Assembly (NCBI GenBank): GCA_902610845.1
Contig: CACLXJ010000008.1
Span: forward strand, 1 to 36,708
From: an uncultured Alphaproteobacteria bacterium
GTDB taxonomy: Bacteria > Pseudomonadota > Alphaproteobacteria > HIMB59 > GCA-002718135
Reading direction: 5' to 3'
DNA: 36,708 bases
The stretch's first letter is position 1. Every line of letters starts with the position of its first letter. A program made the translations under genes and the position numbers. Shown in pieces: positions 18,276-29,750 of this stretch. The notes under the pieces are model-generated. The model saw only the letters and a list, made by a program, of their open reading frames with translations, made no database searches and had not been told where the DNA came from.

Positions 18276-18857
18276 ATGATTAAAATTCTTACTAAAATAG
18301 ATGGTATAAATAATGTTTTAGAGAACAACAATTTGTTAGAAATAGAATTTGAAAAAAAAAATATTATAAAAATTTTTAACGAATTAAGAGATAACACTGA
18401 GCTTAATTTTAATCAATTATTAGATATTACAGCTGTGGACTACCCTTCAAGAGAATTTAGATTTGATTTAATTTATATTTTACAAAGTTTAACAAAAAAT
18501 AAAAAAATTATTCTTAAAACTTTTATTAAAGAAAACGAAAACATAGAATCAATAATCAATATTCACAAATCTGCTGATTGGTATGAAAGAGAATGTTATG
18601 ATTTATTTGGAATAGAATTCATTAACCACCCTGATTTAAGAAGAATAATGACAGATTACAATTTTGAAGGTTATCCATTGCGCAAAGATTTTCCTTTAAC
18701 AGGGCATACTGAAGTTCGCTATGATGATCTTGAAAAAAAAGTTATATATGAACCAGTAAAGTTAACCCAAGAATTTAGAAATTTTGATAGTGAATCTCCT
18801 TGGGAAGGAATGGAAAACAAACTTTTTGGTGATGAGAAATCTACTGGTGAAAATTAA
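18276..18857 (+). CDS. nuoC: NADH-quinone oxidoreductase subunit C (30 kDa)
   Basis: This 193-residue peripheral-arm subunit helps hold NuoD and has no cofactor. The 30-kDa subunit signature is clear: ERECYDLFGIEF at 104-115, HPDLRRIMTDY at 118-128 and GYPLRKDFPLTG at 132-143. It is separate from nuoD, as in other alphaproteobacteria, not fused as in E. coli. It lies 6 bp after nuoB and ends exactly where nuoD begins. Confidence 0.95.
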   Translation: MIKILTKIDGINNVLENNNLLEIEFEKKNIIKIFNELRDNTELNFNQLLDITAVDYPSREFRFDLIYILQSLTKNKKIILKTFIKENENIESIINIHKSADWYERECYDLFGIEFINHPDLRRIMTDYNFEGYPLRKDFPLTGHTEVRYDDLEKKVIYEPVKLTQEFRNFDSESPWEGMENKLFGDEKSTGEN

Positions 18858-20036
18858 ATGAAAGAAGTTGAGCTTAATACAACTACAATTAACTTTGGCC
18901 CCCAACATCCAGCTGCGCATGGTGTTTTACGTTTAGTAGTTGAGCTGGAAGGTGAAGTAGTTCAAAGAGCAGAACCACACATCGGATTGTTACATAGGGG
19001 GACAGAAAAATTAATTGAATATAAAACTTATCTTCAGGCTGTCCCTTATTTTGATAGACTTGATTACGTTTCACCAATGTGTCAAGAACATGCTTTTGCA
19101 TTAGCAACTGAAAATCTCCTAGGTATCAATGTTCCTGAAAGAGCTAAATATATTCGAGTTATTTTTGCCGAAATTACTAGAATACTAAATCATTTGTTAA
19201 ATATACCTGCCTATGCTGCTGACATTGGTGCAGTGACACCATTTTTATGGTGTTTTGAAGAAAGGGAAAAGCTTTTAGAATTTCATGAAGCCGTATCTGG
19301 GGCAAGATTTCATGCAGCCTATTTTAGACCTGGTGGCGTTCATCAGGATATGCCAGAAGGAATGGAAGAAAAATTATTTGACCATTTTAAAACTCTTCCA
19401 AAATTTATTGATGATCTTGAAAGCTTGCTGACTAATAACAGAATATTAAGACAAAGATCAGTTGATATAGGAATAATTTCAAAGTTAGAAGCAATTGAAT
19501 GGGGGTGTTCTGGCCCTGTATTAAGAAGTACAGGTGTAGCATGGGATTTAAGAAGATCTCAACCTTATGACGCCTATGATCAAGTTGATTTTGAAGTTCC
19601 TGTTGGAAAAAAAGGTGATTGTTTTGATCGATATTTGGTACGTATAGAGGAAATGAGACAAAGCATTAGTATTATTAACCAATGTTTAAATAAAATTAAA
19701 CCAGGCCCAATATCGATCGAGGATAATAAAATTACACCTCCTAAAAGAAATCAAATGAAAAAATCAATGGAAGCTTTAATTCATCATTTTAAACTTTTTA
19801 CTGAAGGTTACCGTGTTCCAGCTGGCCAAGTTTATAGTGCAGTAGAAGCTCCTAAAGGTGAATTTGGTGTTTACCTTGTTTCTGACGGATCTAGTAAACC
19901 ATATAGATGTAAAATAAGAGCACCAGGTTTTGCACACCTTCAAACATTGGATCATTTATCTAAAGGCCACTTAATGGCTGACATAGCTGCTATACTAGGT
20001 AGCTTAGATATTGTTTTTGGAGAGATAGACAGATAA
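18858..20036 (+). CDS. nuoD: NADH-quinone oxidoreductase subunit D (49 kDa)
   Basis: This 392-residue subunit forms much of the quinone pocket with NuoB and derives from the large subunit of NiFe hydrogenases without the metal site. Conserved blocks are [13 protein letters not shown] at 13-25, [12 protein letters not shown] at 41-52, [10 protein letters not shown] near 64-73 and the C-terminal DIVFGEIDR. The pocket His and Tyr in the HPAAHG and YFDRLDY regions are present. The start is directly at the nuoC stop, and the stop overlaps the nuoE start by 1 bp (TAATG). Confidence 0.97.
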   Translation: MKEVELNTTTINFGPQHPAAHGVLRLVVELEGEVVQRAEPHIGLLHRGTEKLIEYKTYLQAVPYFDRLDYVSPMCQEHAFALATENLLGINVPERAKYIRVIFAEITRILNHLLNIPAYAADIGAVTPFLWCFEEREKLLEFHEAVSGARFHAAYFRPGGVHQDMPEGMEEKLFDHFKTLPKFIDDLESLLTNNRILRQRSVDIGIISKLEAIEWGCSGPVLRSTGVAWDLRRSQPYDAYDQVDFEVPVGKKGDCFDRYLVRIEEMRQSISIINQCLNKIKPGPISIEDNKITPPKRNQMKKSMEALIHHFKLFTEGYRVPAGQVYSAVEAPKGEFGVYLVSDGSSKPYRCKIRAPGFAHLQTLDHLSKGHLMADIAAILGSLDIVFGEIDR

Positions 20037-20635
20037 TGCATCATCCTGGTACAAACAATAAAGTATATAAAAAAATTAATGATAATTTTGAATGGTCTTC
20101 AGAAAATTTTAAAAAAATTTCTGAAATAATTAAAAAATATCCATCAAACCGTATTCAAAGCGCGGTTATCCCTTTACTTGATTTAGCACAGAGACAAAAT
20201 AATGGATGGCTAAGTAAAAACTCAATGGAAAAAGTAGCTGAAACTCTAAGTATGTCTTATATAAGAGTTTTGGAAGTTGCCACTTTTTATTCGATGTTTA
20301 ATTTAGAACCTATTGGTAAAAATTTTGTCCAAATTTGTAGAACAACACCTTGCTGGTTAAGAGGGAGCGATAAACTTTCTAAAGTTGCACAAGAAGTTTG
20401 TGAAACCAATATTGGCGAGACAAGTGAGGATAAAAAATTTACAGTTGTTGAAGTTGAATGCTTAGGTGCATGTTGCAATGCTCCTATGGTCCAGATAAAT
20501 GATGATTATTATGAAGATTTAGATGAAGAGAGTTTTAAAAAAATACTTCAAGATTTAAAAGATGATAAATCAATAAAAGTAGGCTCACAAATTGGTAGAA
20601 AATCATCACAACCTGAAAGAAAATTTGATGCTTAA
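20036..20635 (+). CDS. nuoE: NADH-quinone oxidoreductase subunit E (24 kDa)
   Basis: This 199-residue subunit belongs to the NADH-dehydrogenase module and holds the N1a [2Fe-2S] cluster. Ligands are Cys101 and Cys106 in CRTTPC, and Cys142 and Cys146 in ECLGAC. It is a thioredoxin-like domain after an N-terminal helical bundle. The C-terminal tail with [12 protein letters not shown] is the alphaproteobacterial and mitochondrial type. It overlaps nuoD by 1 bp and nuoF by 8 bp. Confidence 0.95.
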   Translation: MHHPGTNNKVYKKINDNFEWSSENFKKISEIIKKYPSNRIQSAVIPLLDLAQRQNNGWLSKNSMEKVAETLSMSYIRVLEVATFYSMFNLEPIGKNFVQICRTTPCWLRGSDKLSKVAQEVCETNIGETSEDKKFTVVEVECLGACCNAPMVQINDDYYEDLDEESFKKILQDLKDDKSIKVGSQIGRKSSQPERKFDA

Positions 20636-21902
20636 AGAAAAAGATAAAATTTTTAAAAACTTATACGGTTTTGAAGACTGGAAATTAGAAGGTGCTAAAA
20701 AAAGAGGTATTTGGTCAAATACTAAAGATCTTATAACAATGGGTAGCGAAAAAATTGTTGAGGAAATTAAAAATAGTCAATTAAGAGGAAGGGGAGGAGC
20801 AGGTTTCCCTGCGGGATTAAAGTGGTCATTTATGCCAAAAGACTCTGGAAAAGATCATTATCTAGTTGTTAATGCAGATGAGTCTGAACCAGGCACATGC
20901 AAGGATCGAGAGATTATGAGAAACGACCCACATCTTCTTTTAGAAGGTTGTTTAGTTGCGGCCTTTGCAATGCATGCACATACTTGCTATATTTACATAA
21001 GAGGTGAATATTATTCTGAATCTTCTAATTTACAGAAAGCAATAGATGAAGCTTACGCAAATAATTTAATTGGTAAAAATGCCTGTGGTACAGGGTGGGA
21101 TTTTGATATTTATCTTCACAGAGGAGCTGGAGCATATATTTGTGGTGAAGAAACTGCTTTACTTGAAAGTTTAGAGGGTAAAAAAGGTCAACCCCGATTA
21201 AAACCTCCATTTCCAGCTGGCGCAGGTTTATATGGATGTCCTACAACAGTTACAAACGTTGAAACAATTGCTGTCTCGCCAACTATTTTAAGACGTGGTT
21301 CTAAATGGTTTGCTAATTTAGGTAGTTCAAATAATACAGGTACAAAAATTTTTAGTATCTCTGGACACGTAAATAACCCATGTAATGTAGAAGAAGAAAT
21401 GGGTATATCACTGAAAGATCTCATTGAAAAACATGCAGGTGGGGTAATAGGTGGTTGGGAAAATTTATTAGCTGTAATTCCTGGGGGCGCAAGTGTGCCT
21501 TTATTACCTAAGTCTATTTGTAATACTGTTAAAATGGATTTTGATAGCCTAAAAGAAGTTCAAAGTGGATTAGGAACTGCGGCTGTTATTGTAATGAATA
21601 AATCAACAGATATTGTTGAGGCAATAGCCAGATTATCACATTTTTATAAGCATGAAAGTTGTGGTCAATGTACACCTTGCAGAGAGGGTACTGGATGGAT
21701 GTACAGAATGATGGAAAAAATGATTCATGGAAATGTTGAACATCAAGATATTGATAAACTTTTAGATGTGACTAAGCAAATTGAAGGTCATACTATTTGC
21801 GCTCTAGGCGATGCTGCTGCTTGGCCTATTCAAGGTTTGTTTAGACACTTTAGACCTGAAATTGAAAAAAGAATTCAAGAAAGAAACAGACGAGTAGCTT
21901 AG
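20628..21902 (+). CDS. nuoF: NADH-quinone oxidoreductase subunit F (51 kDa)
   Basis: This subunit (424 residues) binds NADH and FMN and carries cluster N3, the electron entry point of complex I. The FMN/NADH glycine-rich loop GRGGAGFP is at 54-61 and [13 protein letters not shown] near 83-95. The N3 ligands are Cys345, Cys348 and Cys351 in [12 protein letters not shown], plus Cys391. I place the start at ATG 20628 ([14 protein letters not shown]), the usual alphaproteobacterial start. An in-frame ATG at 20592 would add 12 residues and deepen the overlap with nuoE. Confidence 0.95.
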   Translation: MLKEKDKIFKNLYGFEDWKLEGAKKRGIWSNTKDLITMGSEKIVEEIKNSQLRGRGGAGFPAGLKWSFMPKDSGKDHYLVVNADESEPGTCKDREIMRNDPHLLLEGCLVAAFAMHAHTCYIYIRGEYYSESSNLQKAIDEAYANNLIGKNACGTGWDFDIYLHRGAGAYICGEETALLESLEGKKGQPRLKPPFPAGAGLYGCPTTVTNVETIAVSPTILRRGSKWFANLGSSNNTGTKIFSISGHVNNPCNVEEEMGISLKDLIEKHAGGVIGGWENLLAVIPGGASVPLLPKSICNTVKMDFDSLKEVQSGLGTAAVIVMNKSTDIVEAIARLSHFYKHESCGQCTPCREGTGWMYRMMEKMIHGNVEHQDIDKLLDVTKQIEGHTICALGDAAAWPIQGLFRHFRPEIEKRIQERNRRVA

Positions 21903-23941
21903 TGCCAAAGATAACAATTGATAACAAAGAATACGAATTTGAAAACGGCATGACCGTAATGCAAGCTTGTGAACAAGCAGGAACTGAAATTCCAAGATTT
22001 TGTTATCATGAAAAACTCTCAATAGCAGGAAACTGTAGAATGTGTTTAGTAGAAATGGAAAAAGCTCCAAAACCTATTGCATCATGTGCCATGCCAGCTG
22101 CAGACGGAATGGTTATAAAAACAAATACAGATACAGTCAAAAAAGCTCGAAAAGGTGTAATGGAGTTTCTTCTTATTAATCATCCATTGGATTGCCCTAT
22201 TTGTGATCAAGGGGGAGAATGTGATCTTCAAGATCAAGCGATGTATTATGGTTTTGATAAAACTAGATATGAAGAAAATAAAAGAGCAGTTCAAAATAAA
22301 AATATGGGACCACTTGTTAAAACAATTATGACAAGATGTATACATTGTACAAGATGCGTAAGGTTTTCTACAGAAGTTGCGGGCGTTGATGATATAGGTT
22401 TGCTTGGCAGAGGTGAAAATGCTGAGATTACTACGTACTTAGAAAAAACTATTGAGTCAGAATTATCTGGAAATGTAATTGATTTATGTCCTGTTGGTGC
22501 TTTAACAAGTAAACCATATGCGTTTAAATCTAGACCATGGGAATTAACTAAGACAGAAACATTTGATGTTTTTGATGGTGTAGGTTCAAGTATAAGAATT
22601 GATACAAGAGGAAAAAAAGTTTTAAGAGCTCTTCCTAGAATAAATGAAGAAACCAATGAAGAATGGATAAGTGATAAATCTAGATTTGCAGTTGATGGAC
22701 TCTCAAGTCAAAGATTGGATAGTGTATATTCTAAACCGAATAAAAAACTGCAAAAATCTTCATGGGATGATTCATTTGAATTAATAAAAAAAGAAATTAC
22801 AAAAAGAGGTAAAGAAAATACTGTATTCCTATCGGGTAAGTTTACCGATATTGAAACTTTATATTCTGCACAAAAATTTAGCAATTCACTAAAATCAAAA
22901 AACTATGATTGCAGATTTGATAACACACAAATTATCGATAATTCATCTTCAAGTTATAAATTTAATTCAACAATTCAAGAAATTGAAAAGGCTGATGCTA
23001 TTCTTTTAATCGGATCCAATCCTAGATGGGAAGCGGCGGTACTAAACGCTAGAATTAGAAAGGCATATATTGAAAATAACTGCAAAATTGGTCTTATAGG
23101 TCCTAAATTAGATCTTACTTACGACTATCATCATCTATCTGATTCTTTAGATTACCTTAATAAATTATCTAATAATAAATCTGATTTTAATAAAGTTTTA
23201 AAATCTGCAAAAAACCCTCTTATAATATTAGGTACTTCAGCAATAAATAATGATCATGGAAAAAAAATATTAGAAACTGCAGGATTAATTGCGAAAAAAA
23301 TTCAAAAAAATAAAAATATAAATCCATTAAATATTCTTAACCAAGATATTTCTAGAGTAGGAGCATTAGATTTGAAATTCTATAATAAAAAATTTGATAA
23401 TGACTACAACAAACAATTAAAAAAACATATCGATAAAACAAAGCCTGTAGTTTTCTTAATGGGGTTAGATGAGATAAATTTTTCAACATTTGAAAATGCT
23501 TTTGTTGTTTATCTTGGTCATCATGGAGATGTTTCAGCCTCTATAGCTGATGTAATTTTACCAACCCCTGCATATACTGAGAAAAGTTCTACTTATATGA
23601 ATATAGAAGGTAGAGTTATTCAAACAACTAAGTGTCATAATCAAATGGGTGAAGCAAAAGAGGAGTGGAAAATTTTTAGAGTTTTAAGCGACTTATTTGA
23701 AAAAAATTTAAATTTTAATAATCTTTGGGAACTTCGAAATGAACTTACAAGTACCTATGGTCAATTTGCTCTCTTAAATGAAGTAATTTCTATTGGCGAA
23801 ATAACTTTTGCTAAAAATAATAAAATTAAGAATATTAAAATTAAATATAACATTGAAAATTTTTATATGAATGACTCTATTTCTAGGTCTTCTGAAACAA
23901 TGGCAAAATGTACTAAAGATATTTTAAATAAGGCAGCATAA
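21902..23941 (+). CDS. nuoG: NADH-quinone oxidoreductase subunit G (75 kDa)
   Basis: This 679-residue iron-sulfur subunit starts with GTG at 21902, overlapping the nuoF stop by 1 bp. The N-terminal ferredoxin domain binds a [2Fe-2S] cluster through Cys34, Cys45, Cys48 and Cys62. His94, Cys98, Cys101 and Cys107 bind one [4Fe-4S] cluster, and Cys146, Cys149, Cys152 and Cys196 another. The rest is a molybdopterin-oxidoreductase-like domain that is catalytically empty in this family. The middle, about 270-500, is Lys- and Asn-rich and less conserved, as in other AT-rich genomes. Confidence 0.96.
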   Translation: MPKITIDNKEYEFENGMTVMQACEQAGTEIPRFCYHEKLSIAGNCRMCLVEMEKAPKPIASCAMPAADGMVIKTNTDTVKKARKGVMEFLLINHPLDCPICDQGGECDLQDQAMYYGFDKTRYEENKRAVQNKNMGPLVKTIMTRCIHCTRCVRFSTEVAGVDDIGLLGRGENAEITTYLEKTIESELSGNVIDLCPVGALTSKPYAFKSRPWELTKTETFDVFDGVGSSIRIDTRGKKVLRALPRINEETNEEWISDKSRFAVDGLSSQRLDSVYSKPNKKLQKSSWDDSFELIKKEITKRGKENTVFLSGKFTDIETLYSAQKFSNSLKSKNYDCRFDNTQIIDNSSSSYKFNSTIQEIEKADAILLIGSNPRWEAAVLNARIRKAYIENNCKIGLIGPKLDLTYDYHHLSDSLDYLNKLSNNKSDFNKVLKSAKNPLIILGTSAINNDHGKKILETAGLIAKKIQKNKNINPLNILNQDISRVGALDLKFYNKKFDNDYNKQLKKHIDKTKPVVFLMGLDEINFSTFENAFVVYLGHHGDVSASIADVILPTPAYTEKSSTYMNIEGRVIQTTKCHNQMGEAKEEWKIFRVLSDLFEKNLNFNNLWELRNELTSTYGQFALLNEVISIGEITFAKNNKIKNIKIKYNIENFYMNDSISRSSETMAKCTKDILNKAA

Positions 23942-23948
23942 TAATTAC

Positions 23949-24950
23949 ATGACTTATGATATATTAATTACAGGGTTAATAATCATTGCCCAAATACTTG
24001 CTGTTGTTGTGCCAGTTTTAATATCTGTAGCTTTTTTAGTTTATGCTGAAAGAAAAGTTTTAGCCCTAATTCAATTAAGAAGAGGTCCAAATATAGTAGG
24101 GCCTTTTGGTATATTACAAAGCTTTGCTGATGCATTAAAACTTATTACTAAAGAAAATATTATACCTAGTGGATCAAATAAAATTGTTTTTATTTTAGCA
24201 CCCATAATAACAATGGTACTTAGCTTAGCAGGTTGGGCAGTAATACCTTTTGCTCCAGGATGGGTAGTCTCTGATATTAACGTAGGCATCATGTATCTGT
24301 TTGCAGTATCATCTCTCGGAGTATACGGAATAATAATGGCTGGTTGGGCTAGTAACTCTCAATATCCTTTTCTAGGAGCATTAAGATCAGCTGCTCAAAT
24401 GGTTTCATATGAAGTATCTATTGGATTTGTAATAATTACAGTATTATTATGTGTAGGTTCTTTAAATTTATCAAAGATAGTTTTAGCTCAGCAGACTGTA
24501 TGGTTTGCAATTCCATTATTACCTATGTTCATTATTTTTTTTATTTCTGCGTTAGCTGAAACAAATAGATTGCCTTTTGATCTCCCTGAAGATGAATCAA
24601 CACTTGTTGCAGGATTTTTTACTGAATATTCATCTGCATCATTTGTATTATTTTTTTTAGGTGAATACGCGAGTATGATTTTAATGTCTTCTATGACTGT
24701 CATTCTATTTTTAGGCGGATGGCTTCCTCCATTTGATGTATACCCATTAAATGTTGTTCCTGGAGTAATCTGGTTTACTGTGAAAGTAATATTTATATTA
24801 TTTTTATTTATTTGGGTTAGAGGAACTTTCCCAAGATATAGATATGATCAGTTAATGAGACTTGGATGGAAAGTTTTTCTACCGTTTTCTTTGTTTTGGG
24901 TTGTGGCAACTTCAGGCTTTTTAGTATATTTTGACATGCTTCCAAATTAA
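23949..24950 (+). CDS. nuoH: NADH-quinone oxidoreductase subunit H
   Basis: This 333-residue membrane subunit, with about eight or nine helices, joins the quinone pocket to the proton-pumping arm. The conserved loop [16 protein letters not shown] at 32-47, [11 protein letters not shown] near 155-165 and [19 protein letters not shown] at about 205-223 hold the charged residues that line the quinone channel. It begins 7 bp after nuoG, the largest gap in the nuo cluster, and ends one base before nuoI. Confidence 0.96.
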   Translation: MTYDILITGLIIIAQILAVVVPVLISVAFLVYAERKVLALIQLRRGPNIVGPFGILQSFADALKLITKENIIPSGSNKIVFILAPIITMVLSLAGWAVIPFAPGWVVSDINVGIMYLFAVSSLGVYGIIMAGWASNSQYPFLGALRSAAQMVSYEVSIGFVIITVLLCVGSLNLSKIVLAQQTVWFAIPLLPMFIIFFISALAETNRLPFDLPEDESTLVAGFFTEYSSASFVLFFLGEYASMILMSSMTVILFLGGWLPPFDVYPLNVVPGVIWFTVKVIFILFLFIWVRGTFPRYRYDQLMRLGWKVFLPFSLFWVVATSGFLVYFDMLPN

Positions 24951-24951
24951 T

Positions 24952-25431
24952 ATGTTTAAATTAATTAAATCTTTTACTTTATTTGAATTAATTCAAGGTC
25001 TACTTTTAACTTTCAAATACATATTTAAATCTAAAGTTACAATAAATTATCCTCATGAAAAAGGTCCGCTAAGTCCACGTTTTAGAGGTGAGCATGCATT
25101 AAGAAGATATCCAAGTGGAGAAGAGAGATGTATCGCATGTAAACTTTGTGAAGCAGTGTGTCCTGCTCAGGCAATTACAATTGAAGCTGAACCAAGAGAA
25201 GATGGAAGCAGAAGAACAACAAGATATGATATAGATATGACCAAATGTATTTATTGTGGCTTATGTCAAGAATCTTGCCCAGTTGATGCAATAGTCGAAG
25301 GACCAAATTTTGAATTTGCCACTGAAACAAGGGAAGAATTAATTTATAATAAAGATAAACTTTTGGAAAATGGAGATAGATGGGAGCAAGAAATTGCTCA
25401 AAATATTCATCTCGATAGAAAATATAGATAA
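24952..25431 (+). CDS. nuoI: NADH-quinone oxidoreductase subunit I (23 kDa)
   Basis: This subunit (159 residues) carries two [4Fe-4S] clusters (N6a and N6b) on the path to N2. The two ferredoxin motifs use Cys60, 63, 66 and 70, and Cys99, 102, 105 and 109, each ending in CP. An amphipathic N-terminal helix ([15 protein letters not shown]) lies on the membrane. I use ATG 24952, which begins right after the nuoH stop. An in-frame ATG at 24931 would lie inside nuoH and add seven residues without family support. Confidence 0.95.
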   Translation: MFKLIKSFTLFELIQGLLLTFKYIFKSKVTINYPHEKGPLSPRFRGEHALRRYPSGEERCIACKLCEAVCPAQAITIEAEPREDGSRRTTRYDIDMTKCIYCGLCQESCPVDAIVEGPNFEFATETREELIYNKDKLLENGDRWEQEIAQNIHLDRKYR

Positions 25432-25433
25432 TA

Positions 25434-26045
25434 ATGGTTCTTTATTCATTAACATTTTATCTGTTTTCATCTGTTGCAGTTCTTTCAGCTCTAATGGTTA
25501 TAAGTGCAAAAAATCCTGTTCATTCAGTTTTATTCTTAATTTTAAGCTTTGTTAATGCATCAGGACTCTTTGTTTTGTTGGGAGCTGAATTTTTGGCAAT
25601 GATTCTTGTTGTTGTATATGTTGGTGCTGTTGCAGTACTTTTTCTTTTTGTTGTAATGATGCTTGATATAAACTTTGTAAAATTGAGAGAAGGTTTTTTG
25701 CAATATTTACCTTTTGGAGCATTATTAGGTATAGTTCTAGTAATAGAACTTGGGATACTTTTTCTAACAGATAGATCTTCTAATATTTATAACAATCAAA
25801 CTCCATTACAACCTATAGTTAATGAAGTGGAGAATACAAAAATGATTGGACAAATACTCTACACTGAATATTTTTATTTGTTTCAAATATGTGGGATAAT
25901 TTTATTAGTCGCAATGATTGGCTCAATTACACTTACATTAAGAGATAAAGGTGGTGTTAAAAGACAGAATATAGATTCTCAAAATACCGTTGATGCATCA
26001 GCAGCTATAGAAAAGAAAAAAGTAAAATTAGGCGAAGGAATTTAA
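25434..26045 (+). CDS. nuoJ: NADH-quinone oxidoreductase subunit J
   Basis: This 203-residue membrane subunit has five hydrophobic helices, at about residues 3-20, 26-46, 52-75, 90-110 and 140-165. The third contains the conserved VVYVGAVAVLFLFVVMML stretch, which includes the pi-bulge helix that twists during turnover in complex I. A charged C-terminal tail of about 35 residues follows. Gaps to nuoI and nuoK are 2 and 3 bp. Confidence 0.94.
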   Translation: MVLYSLTFYLFSSVAVLSALMVISAKNPVHSVLFLILSFVNASGLFVLLGAEFLAMILVVVYVGAVAVLFLFVVMMLDINFVKLREGFLQYLPFGALLGIVLVIELGILFLTDRSSNIYNNQTPLQPIVNEVENTKMIGQILYTEYFYLFQICGIILLVAMIGSITLTLRDKGGVKRQNIDSQNTVDASAAIEKKKVKLGEGI

Positions 26046-26048
26046 TTT

Positions 26049-26354
26049 ATGATTACTCTTGAACACTATCTTTTTCTTGGAGCAATTATTTTTACCTTAG
26101 GTGTTTTAGGAATATTTTTAAATAAGAAAAATTTAATTATAATCTTAATGTCTATAGAACTCATCTTGTTGTCAGTAAATATTAATTTTATTGCTTTCTC
26201 AGCATATATTAATGATATTTCAGGACAAATTTTTGCAATGCTTACACTTACTGTTGCAGCAGCTGAAGCAGCAATTGGACTCGCCATACTCGTAGTATTT
26301 TTTAGAAATTTAGGATCAATAGAAGTAAATAAAATTAATCAACTTAAGGGATAG
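26049..26354 (+). CDS. nuoK: NADH-quinone oxidoreductase subunit K
   Basis: This 101-residue subunit has three membrane helices and is related to MrpC antiporter subunits. The two buried glutamates of the proton path are visible, in [12 protein letters not shown] (second helix) and in [11 protein letters not shown] (third helix). The length is standard. A second in-frame stop (TAG) directly follows its TAG, just before the nuoL ATG. Confidence 0.95.
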   Translation: MITLEHYLFLGAIIFTLGVLGIFLNKKNLIIILMSIELILLSVNINFIAFSAYINDISGQIFAMLTLTVAAAEAAIGLAILVVFFRNLGSIEVNKINQLKG

Positions 26355-26357
26355 TAG

Positions 26358-28265
26358 ATGGCAACCTCAATTATATTTTTACCTCTACTTGGTTTTCTTT
26401 TTTGTTTTTTACTAGGTAAACAGTTTAATTATAAAGTTTATCAAATATCAACAACCTCAATTCTTTTTCTTTGCACTTTGTTTTCTTGGATAATATTTAT
26501 TCAGTTTATTAATAATAAGGAAACTGAAATAATTTTTATTCTTAACTGGATTACTTCTGGTACCTTTATTGTTGATTGGTCAATTAGATTAGACACATTA
26601 ACTGCCGTGATGTTCATTGTGGTTACAACTGTTTCCGCTTGTGTTCATTTATATTCAATAGGTTATATGGAAGAAGATCCATCAAAAATTAGATTTATGG
26701 GTTATCTAAGCTTATTTACCTTTTTTATGCTTGTTCTTGTATCAAGTAATAACTTACTGCAAATGTTTTTTGGTTGGGAAGGTGTTGGACTTGCCTCATA
26801 TTTATTAATTGGTTTTTGGCACCATAAAGATTCAGCAAATAAAGCTGCTATAAAAGCATTTGTTGTAAACAGAGTTGGAGATTTTGGATACGCAATTGGA
26901 ATTGCTGGAATTTTTTACATTTTTGGTACGATAAGTTTCGACAGTATATTTTCACAAGTGGATCAATTTAGTGAGCATCAAATTCAATTCCTTTCATTCA
27001 GTTTTCCAACATTAGATTTTTTATGCTTTCTTTTATTCATAGGTGCAATGGGTAAATCTGCCCAATTAGGTTTACACACTTGGTTACCAGATGCTATGGA
27101 GGGGCCTACTCCCGTATCTGCACTAATACATGCTGCAACAATGGTAACAGCTGGTGTATTTTTAGTTGCAAGAATGAGTCCTCTTTATGAGTTTGCTACA
27201 TTTACTAATTTATTCATTACTTTTATTGGTGCAGCTACAGCTATTTTTGCTGCCTCTATAGCCTTAACGCAAAATGATATTAAACGAGTCATTGCATATT
27301 CAACATGTAGTCAATTAGGATATATGTTTTTTGCAGCAGGTGTAGGCGCTTATAATGCATCAATATTTCACTTAACAACTCATGCCTTTTTTAAAGCTCT
27401 TCTATTTCTTTCTGCAGGTTCTGTAATTCACGCAATGCATCATGAACAGGATATGAGAAAAATGGGAGGACTTTTCAAAAAAATACCTTTTACTGCCACA
27501 ATGATGTGGATTGGATCTCTTGCAATTATTGGTTTCCCATATCTATCTGGTTACTATTCAAAAGAAAGTATTTTAGAAAATGCTTTCTATGCTTCAAATG
27601 GAATAGCATCCTTTGCATATTTAGTAGGTATTTTAACTGCTTTACTTACTGCTTTTTATTCATGGAGATTATTATTCCTAACATTTCATGGTGAAAATAG
27701 ATCAAATAATAAAACATATGATCACGTCCATGAATCACCTTTAGTGATGACAGTTCCATTATTTATTCTTGCAATTGGTTCTATTTTTTCTGGAATATTC
27801 TTTGCTGATTATTTTATTGGATATTACAAAAAAGAATTTTGGGATAATGCAATATTATTAACAGAAAGTTCTCATAAATATCTTCCTCTTACACAATCAT
27901 TAATATCAAAATCGGCTGTTGCAATTGGAATTCTTGTCTGTGTGTTGATATATTCAAATAATTTAAACAGAGCAAAAAATCTTTCCTATAACTTAGATCC
28001 TTTATATTCTCTTTCTAAAAATAAATGGTATGTGGATGAACTATATCATAAAGTATTTGTTTTAACTTTTTTCAAATTGGCAAACTTTTTCTGGAAAAAA
28101 GGAGATGAAAAAACTATTGATGGTTTAGGACCAAACGGGGTCTCCTGGATTATTTCAAAATCTTCATCTTATGTAAGTTTATTTCAATCAGGGTATTTGT
28201 TTCATTATGCTTTTGCTATGCTTGGAGGCTTAGTAATAATTTTAACATGGTTTTTATATTACTAA
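26358..28265 (+). CDS. nuoL: NADH-quinone oxidoreductase subunit L
   Basis: This 635-residue subunit is the distal antiporter-like proton pump, with many hydrophobic helices and the long lateral helix near the C terminus. The key Glu is in FFGWEGVGLASYLLIGFWHH at about 137-156. GKSAQLGLHTWLPDAMEGPTPVSALIHAATMVTAG at about 232-266 holds the conserved Lys and His residues (read here as consecutive motifs GKSAQLGLHTWLPDAMEGP and TPVSALIHAATMVTAG). It abuts nuoM with no gap. Confidence 0.96.
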   Translation: MATSIIFLPLLGFLFCFLLGKQFNYKVYQISTTSILFLCTLFSWIIFIQFINNKETEIIFILNWITSGTFIVDWSIRLDTLTAVMFIVVTTVSACVHLYSIGYMEEDPSKIRFMGYLSLFTFFMLVLVSSNNLLQMFFGWEGVGLASYLLIGFWHHKDSANKAAIKAFVVNRVGDFGYAIGIAGIFYIFGTISFDSIFSQVDQFSEHQIQFLSFSFPTLDFLCFLLFIGAMGKSAQLGLHTWLPDAMEGPTPVSALIHAATMVTAGVFLVARMSPLYEFATFTNLFITFIGAATAIFAASIALTQNDIKRVIAYSTCSQLGYMFFAAGVGAYNASIFHLTTHAFFKALLFLSAGSVIHAMHHEQDMRKMGGLFKKIPFTATMMWIGSLAIIGFPYLSGYYSKESILENAFYASNGIASFAYLVGILTALLTAFYSWRLLFLTFHGENRSNNKTYDHVHESPLVMTVPLFILAIGSIFSGIFFADYFIGYYKKEFWDNAILLTESSHKYLPLTQSLISKSAVAIGILVCVLIYSNNLNRAKNLSYNLDPLYSLSKNKWYVDELYHKVFVLTFFKLANFFWKKGDEKTIDGLGPNGVSWIISKSSSYVSLFQSGYLFHYAFAMLGGLVIILTWFLYY

Positions 28266-29750
28266 ATGATTGACTGGCCATTAGTATCAGTAATAATTTT
28301 TTTACCTTTAATTGGTGCTTTAATTATTCTTTTTATTAAAGAAGATGAATTAACATCAATTAATATTAAATGGGCTGCTTTATTAGCAACGTTAGGAACA
28401 TTTATTTTGAGTTTAATACTCTGGTTACAATTTGATTATTCCAATCCATCTTATCAATATGAAGAAAAATTTAGATGGTTTGATGATTTTAATTTCTTCT
28501 ACCATGTTGGAGTTGACGGTATCTCACTTTTTATGATTTTACTAAGCACATTTTTAACCCCGCTTTGTATTTTAGCTAGTTGGAATAATATTAAAAAAAG
28601 AGTCAAGGAATACATGCTTTCTTTTTTATTTTTAGAGACTGTAATGATTGGAATGTTTACTTCTATAGACATACTTTTATTTTATATTTTTTTTGAAGCA
28701 GTATTAATACCAATGTATCTAATCATAGGTATATGGGGAGGTAATAGAAGAATCTATGCTTCTTTTAAATTCTTTCTCTACACTCTTTTGGGGTCAGTAC
28801 TCATGTTGATTGCTATTATTGTAATGTATAGAAATACAAGTTCAATGAGTATTGATTTCTTACAAGGTAATTATTTTTCCTATAATACTCAATTGTTTCT
28901 ATGGCTCGCCTTCTTTGCTTCCTTTGCAGTTAAAATTCCTATGTGGCCGTTTCATACATGGTTGCCTGATGCCCATGTTGAAGCTCCAACGGCTGGATCT
29001 GTTATTTTAGCCGGAGTGCTTTTAAAAATGGGTGGATATGGTTTTATCCGTTTCTCTTTAGGTATGCTTCCAGAAGCAACAGAGTTTTTTATTCCTTTAA
29101 TTATGACATTAAGTATAGTTGCCATAGTATACACTTCATTAGTAGCACTAGCACAAACTGATATTAAAAAACTAATTGCATATTCATCTGTTGCTCATAT
29201 GGGAATTGTAACAATTGGAATTTTCTTAGTGAATCAACAAGGTTTAGAAGGAGCAATGATGCAAATGATTAGTCATGGACTAGTTTCAGCAGCTTTATTT
29301 TTATGCATTGGTGTTATTTATGATCGAATGCATACTAGAGAAATTGAATTCTACGGAGGATTAGTTCAAAGAATGCCACTTTATGCAACAGTATTCATGA
29401 TTTTTATGCTGGGATCAGTTGGATTACCTGGGACTAGTGGTTTTATTGGAGAATTTTTAGTTATTGTTGGCGCATTTAAATTTTCAAGTTACGTTGTTAT
29501 TGGCGCAGCTTTTGGAATAATATTATCCGCTGTTTACATGCTATACCTTTATAAAAGAATTATTTTTGGCACCATAACTAATAATAAACTTGCAGATATT
29601 TTAGATATAAACACAAGAGAGAAAATCATATTAATTCCTTTAGCAATCTCAGTAATATTACTAGGTATATTTCCAAATTTATTTTTAGATCCTATGAGAT
29701 TATCACTTGAACTAATTATAACAAATTATGAAATAGCCAATGCTAAATAA
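28266..29750 (+). CDS. nuoM: NADH-quinone oxidoreductase subunit M
   Basis: This 494-residue antiporter-like subunit pumps protons. The key Glu lies in FFEAVLIPMYLIIGIWGG at about 140-157. The broken-helix segment has KIPMWPFHTWLPDAHVEAPT near 220-240 and SVILAGVLLKMGGYG just after. It begins immediately after the nuoL stop. Its end overlaps the nuoN start by 11 bp, the largest overlap within the nuo set. Confidence 0.96.
   Translation: MIDWPLVSVIIFLPLIGALIILFIKEDELTSINIKWAALLATLGTFILSLILWLQFDYSNPSYQYEEKFRWFDDFNFFYHVGVDGISLFMILLSTFLTPLCILASWNNIKKRVKEYMLSFLFLETVMIGMFTSIDILLFYIFFEAVLIPMYLIIGIWGGNRRIYASFKFFLYTLLGSVLMLIAIIVMYRNTSSMSIDFLQGNYFSYNTQLFLWLAFFASFAVKIPMWPFHTWLPDAHVEAPTAGSVILAGVLLKMGGYGFIRFSLGMLPEATEFFIPLIMTLSIVAIVYTSLVALAQTDIKKLIAYSSVAHMGIVTIGIFLVNQQGLEGAMMQMISHGLVSAALFLCIGVIYDRMHTREIEFYGGLVQRMPLYATVFMIFMLGSVGLPGTSGFIGEFLVIVGAFKFSSYVVIGAAFGIILSAVYMLYLYKRIIFGTITNNKLADILDINTREKIILIPLAISVILLGIFPNLFLDPMRLSLELIITNYEIANAK

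Noticed and set aside
20592-20627. Upstream in-frame ATG for nuoF
   Set aside because: The usual alphaproteobacterial NuoF start matches the ATG at 20628; the longer form would overlap nuoE by 44 bp.
22082-22656. Minus-strand open frames over nuoG, and similar frames over other genes
   Set aside because: They are shadows of well-supported genes; they have no recognisable domains, and their composition reflects the opposite strand.
24931-24951. Upstream in-frame ATG for nuoI
   Set aside because: It lies inside nuoH and adds residues not seen in the family; ATG 24952 follows the nuoH stop directly.
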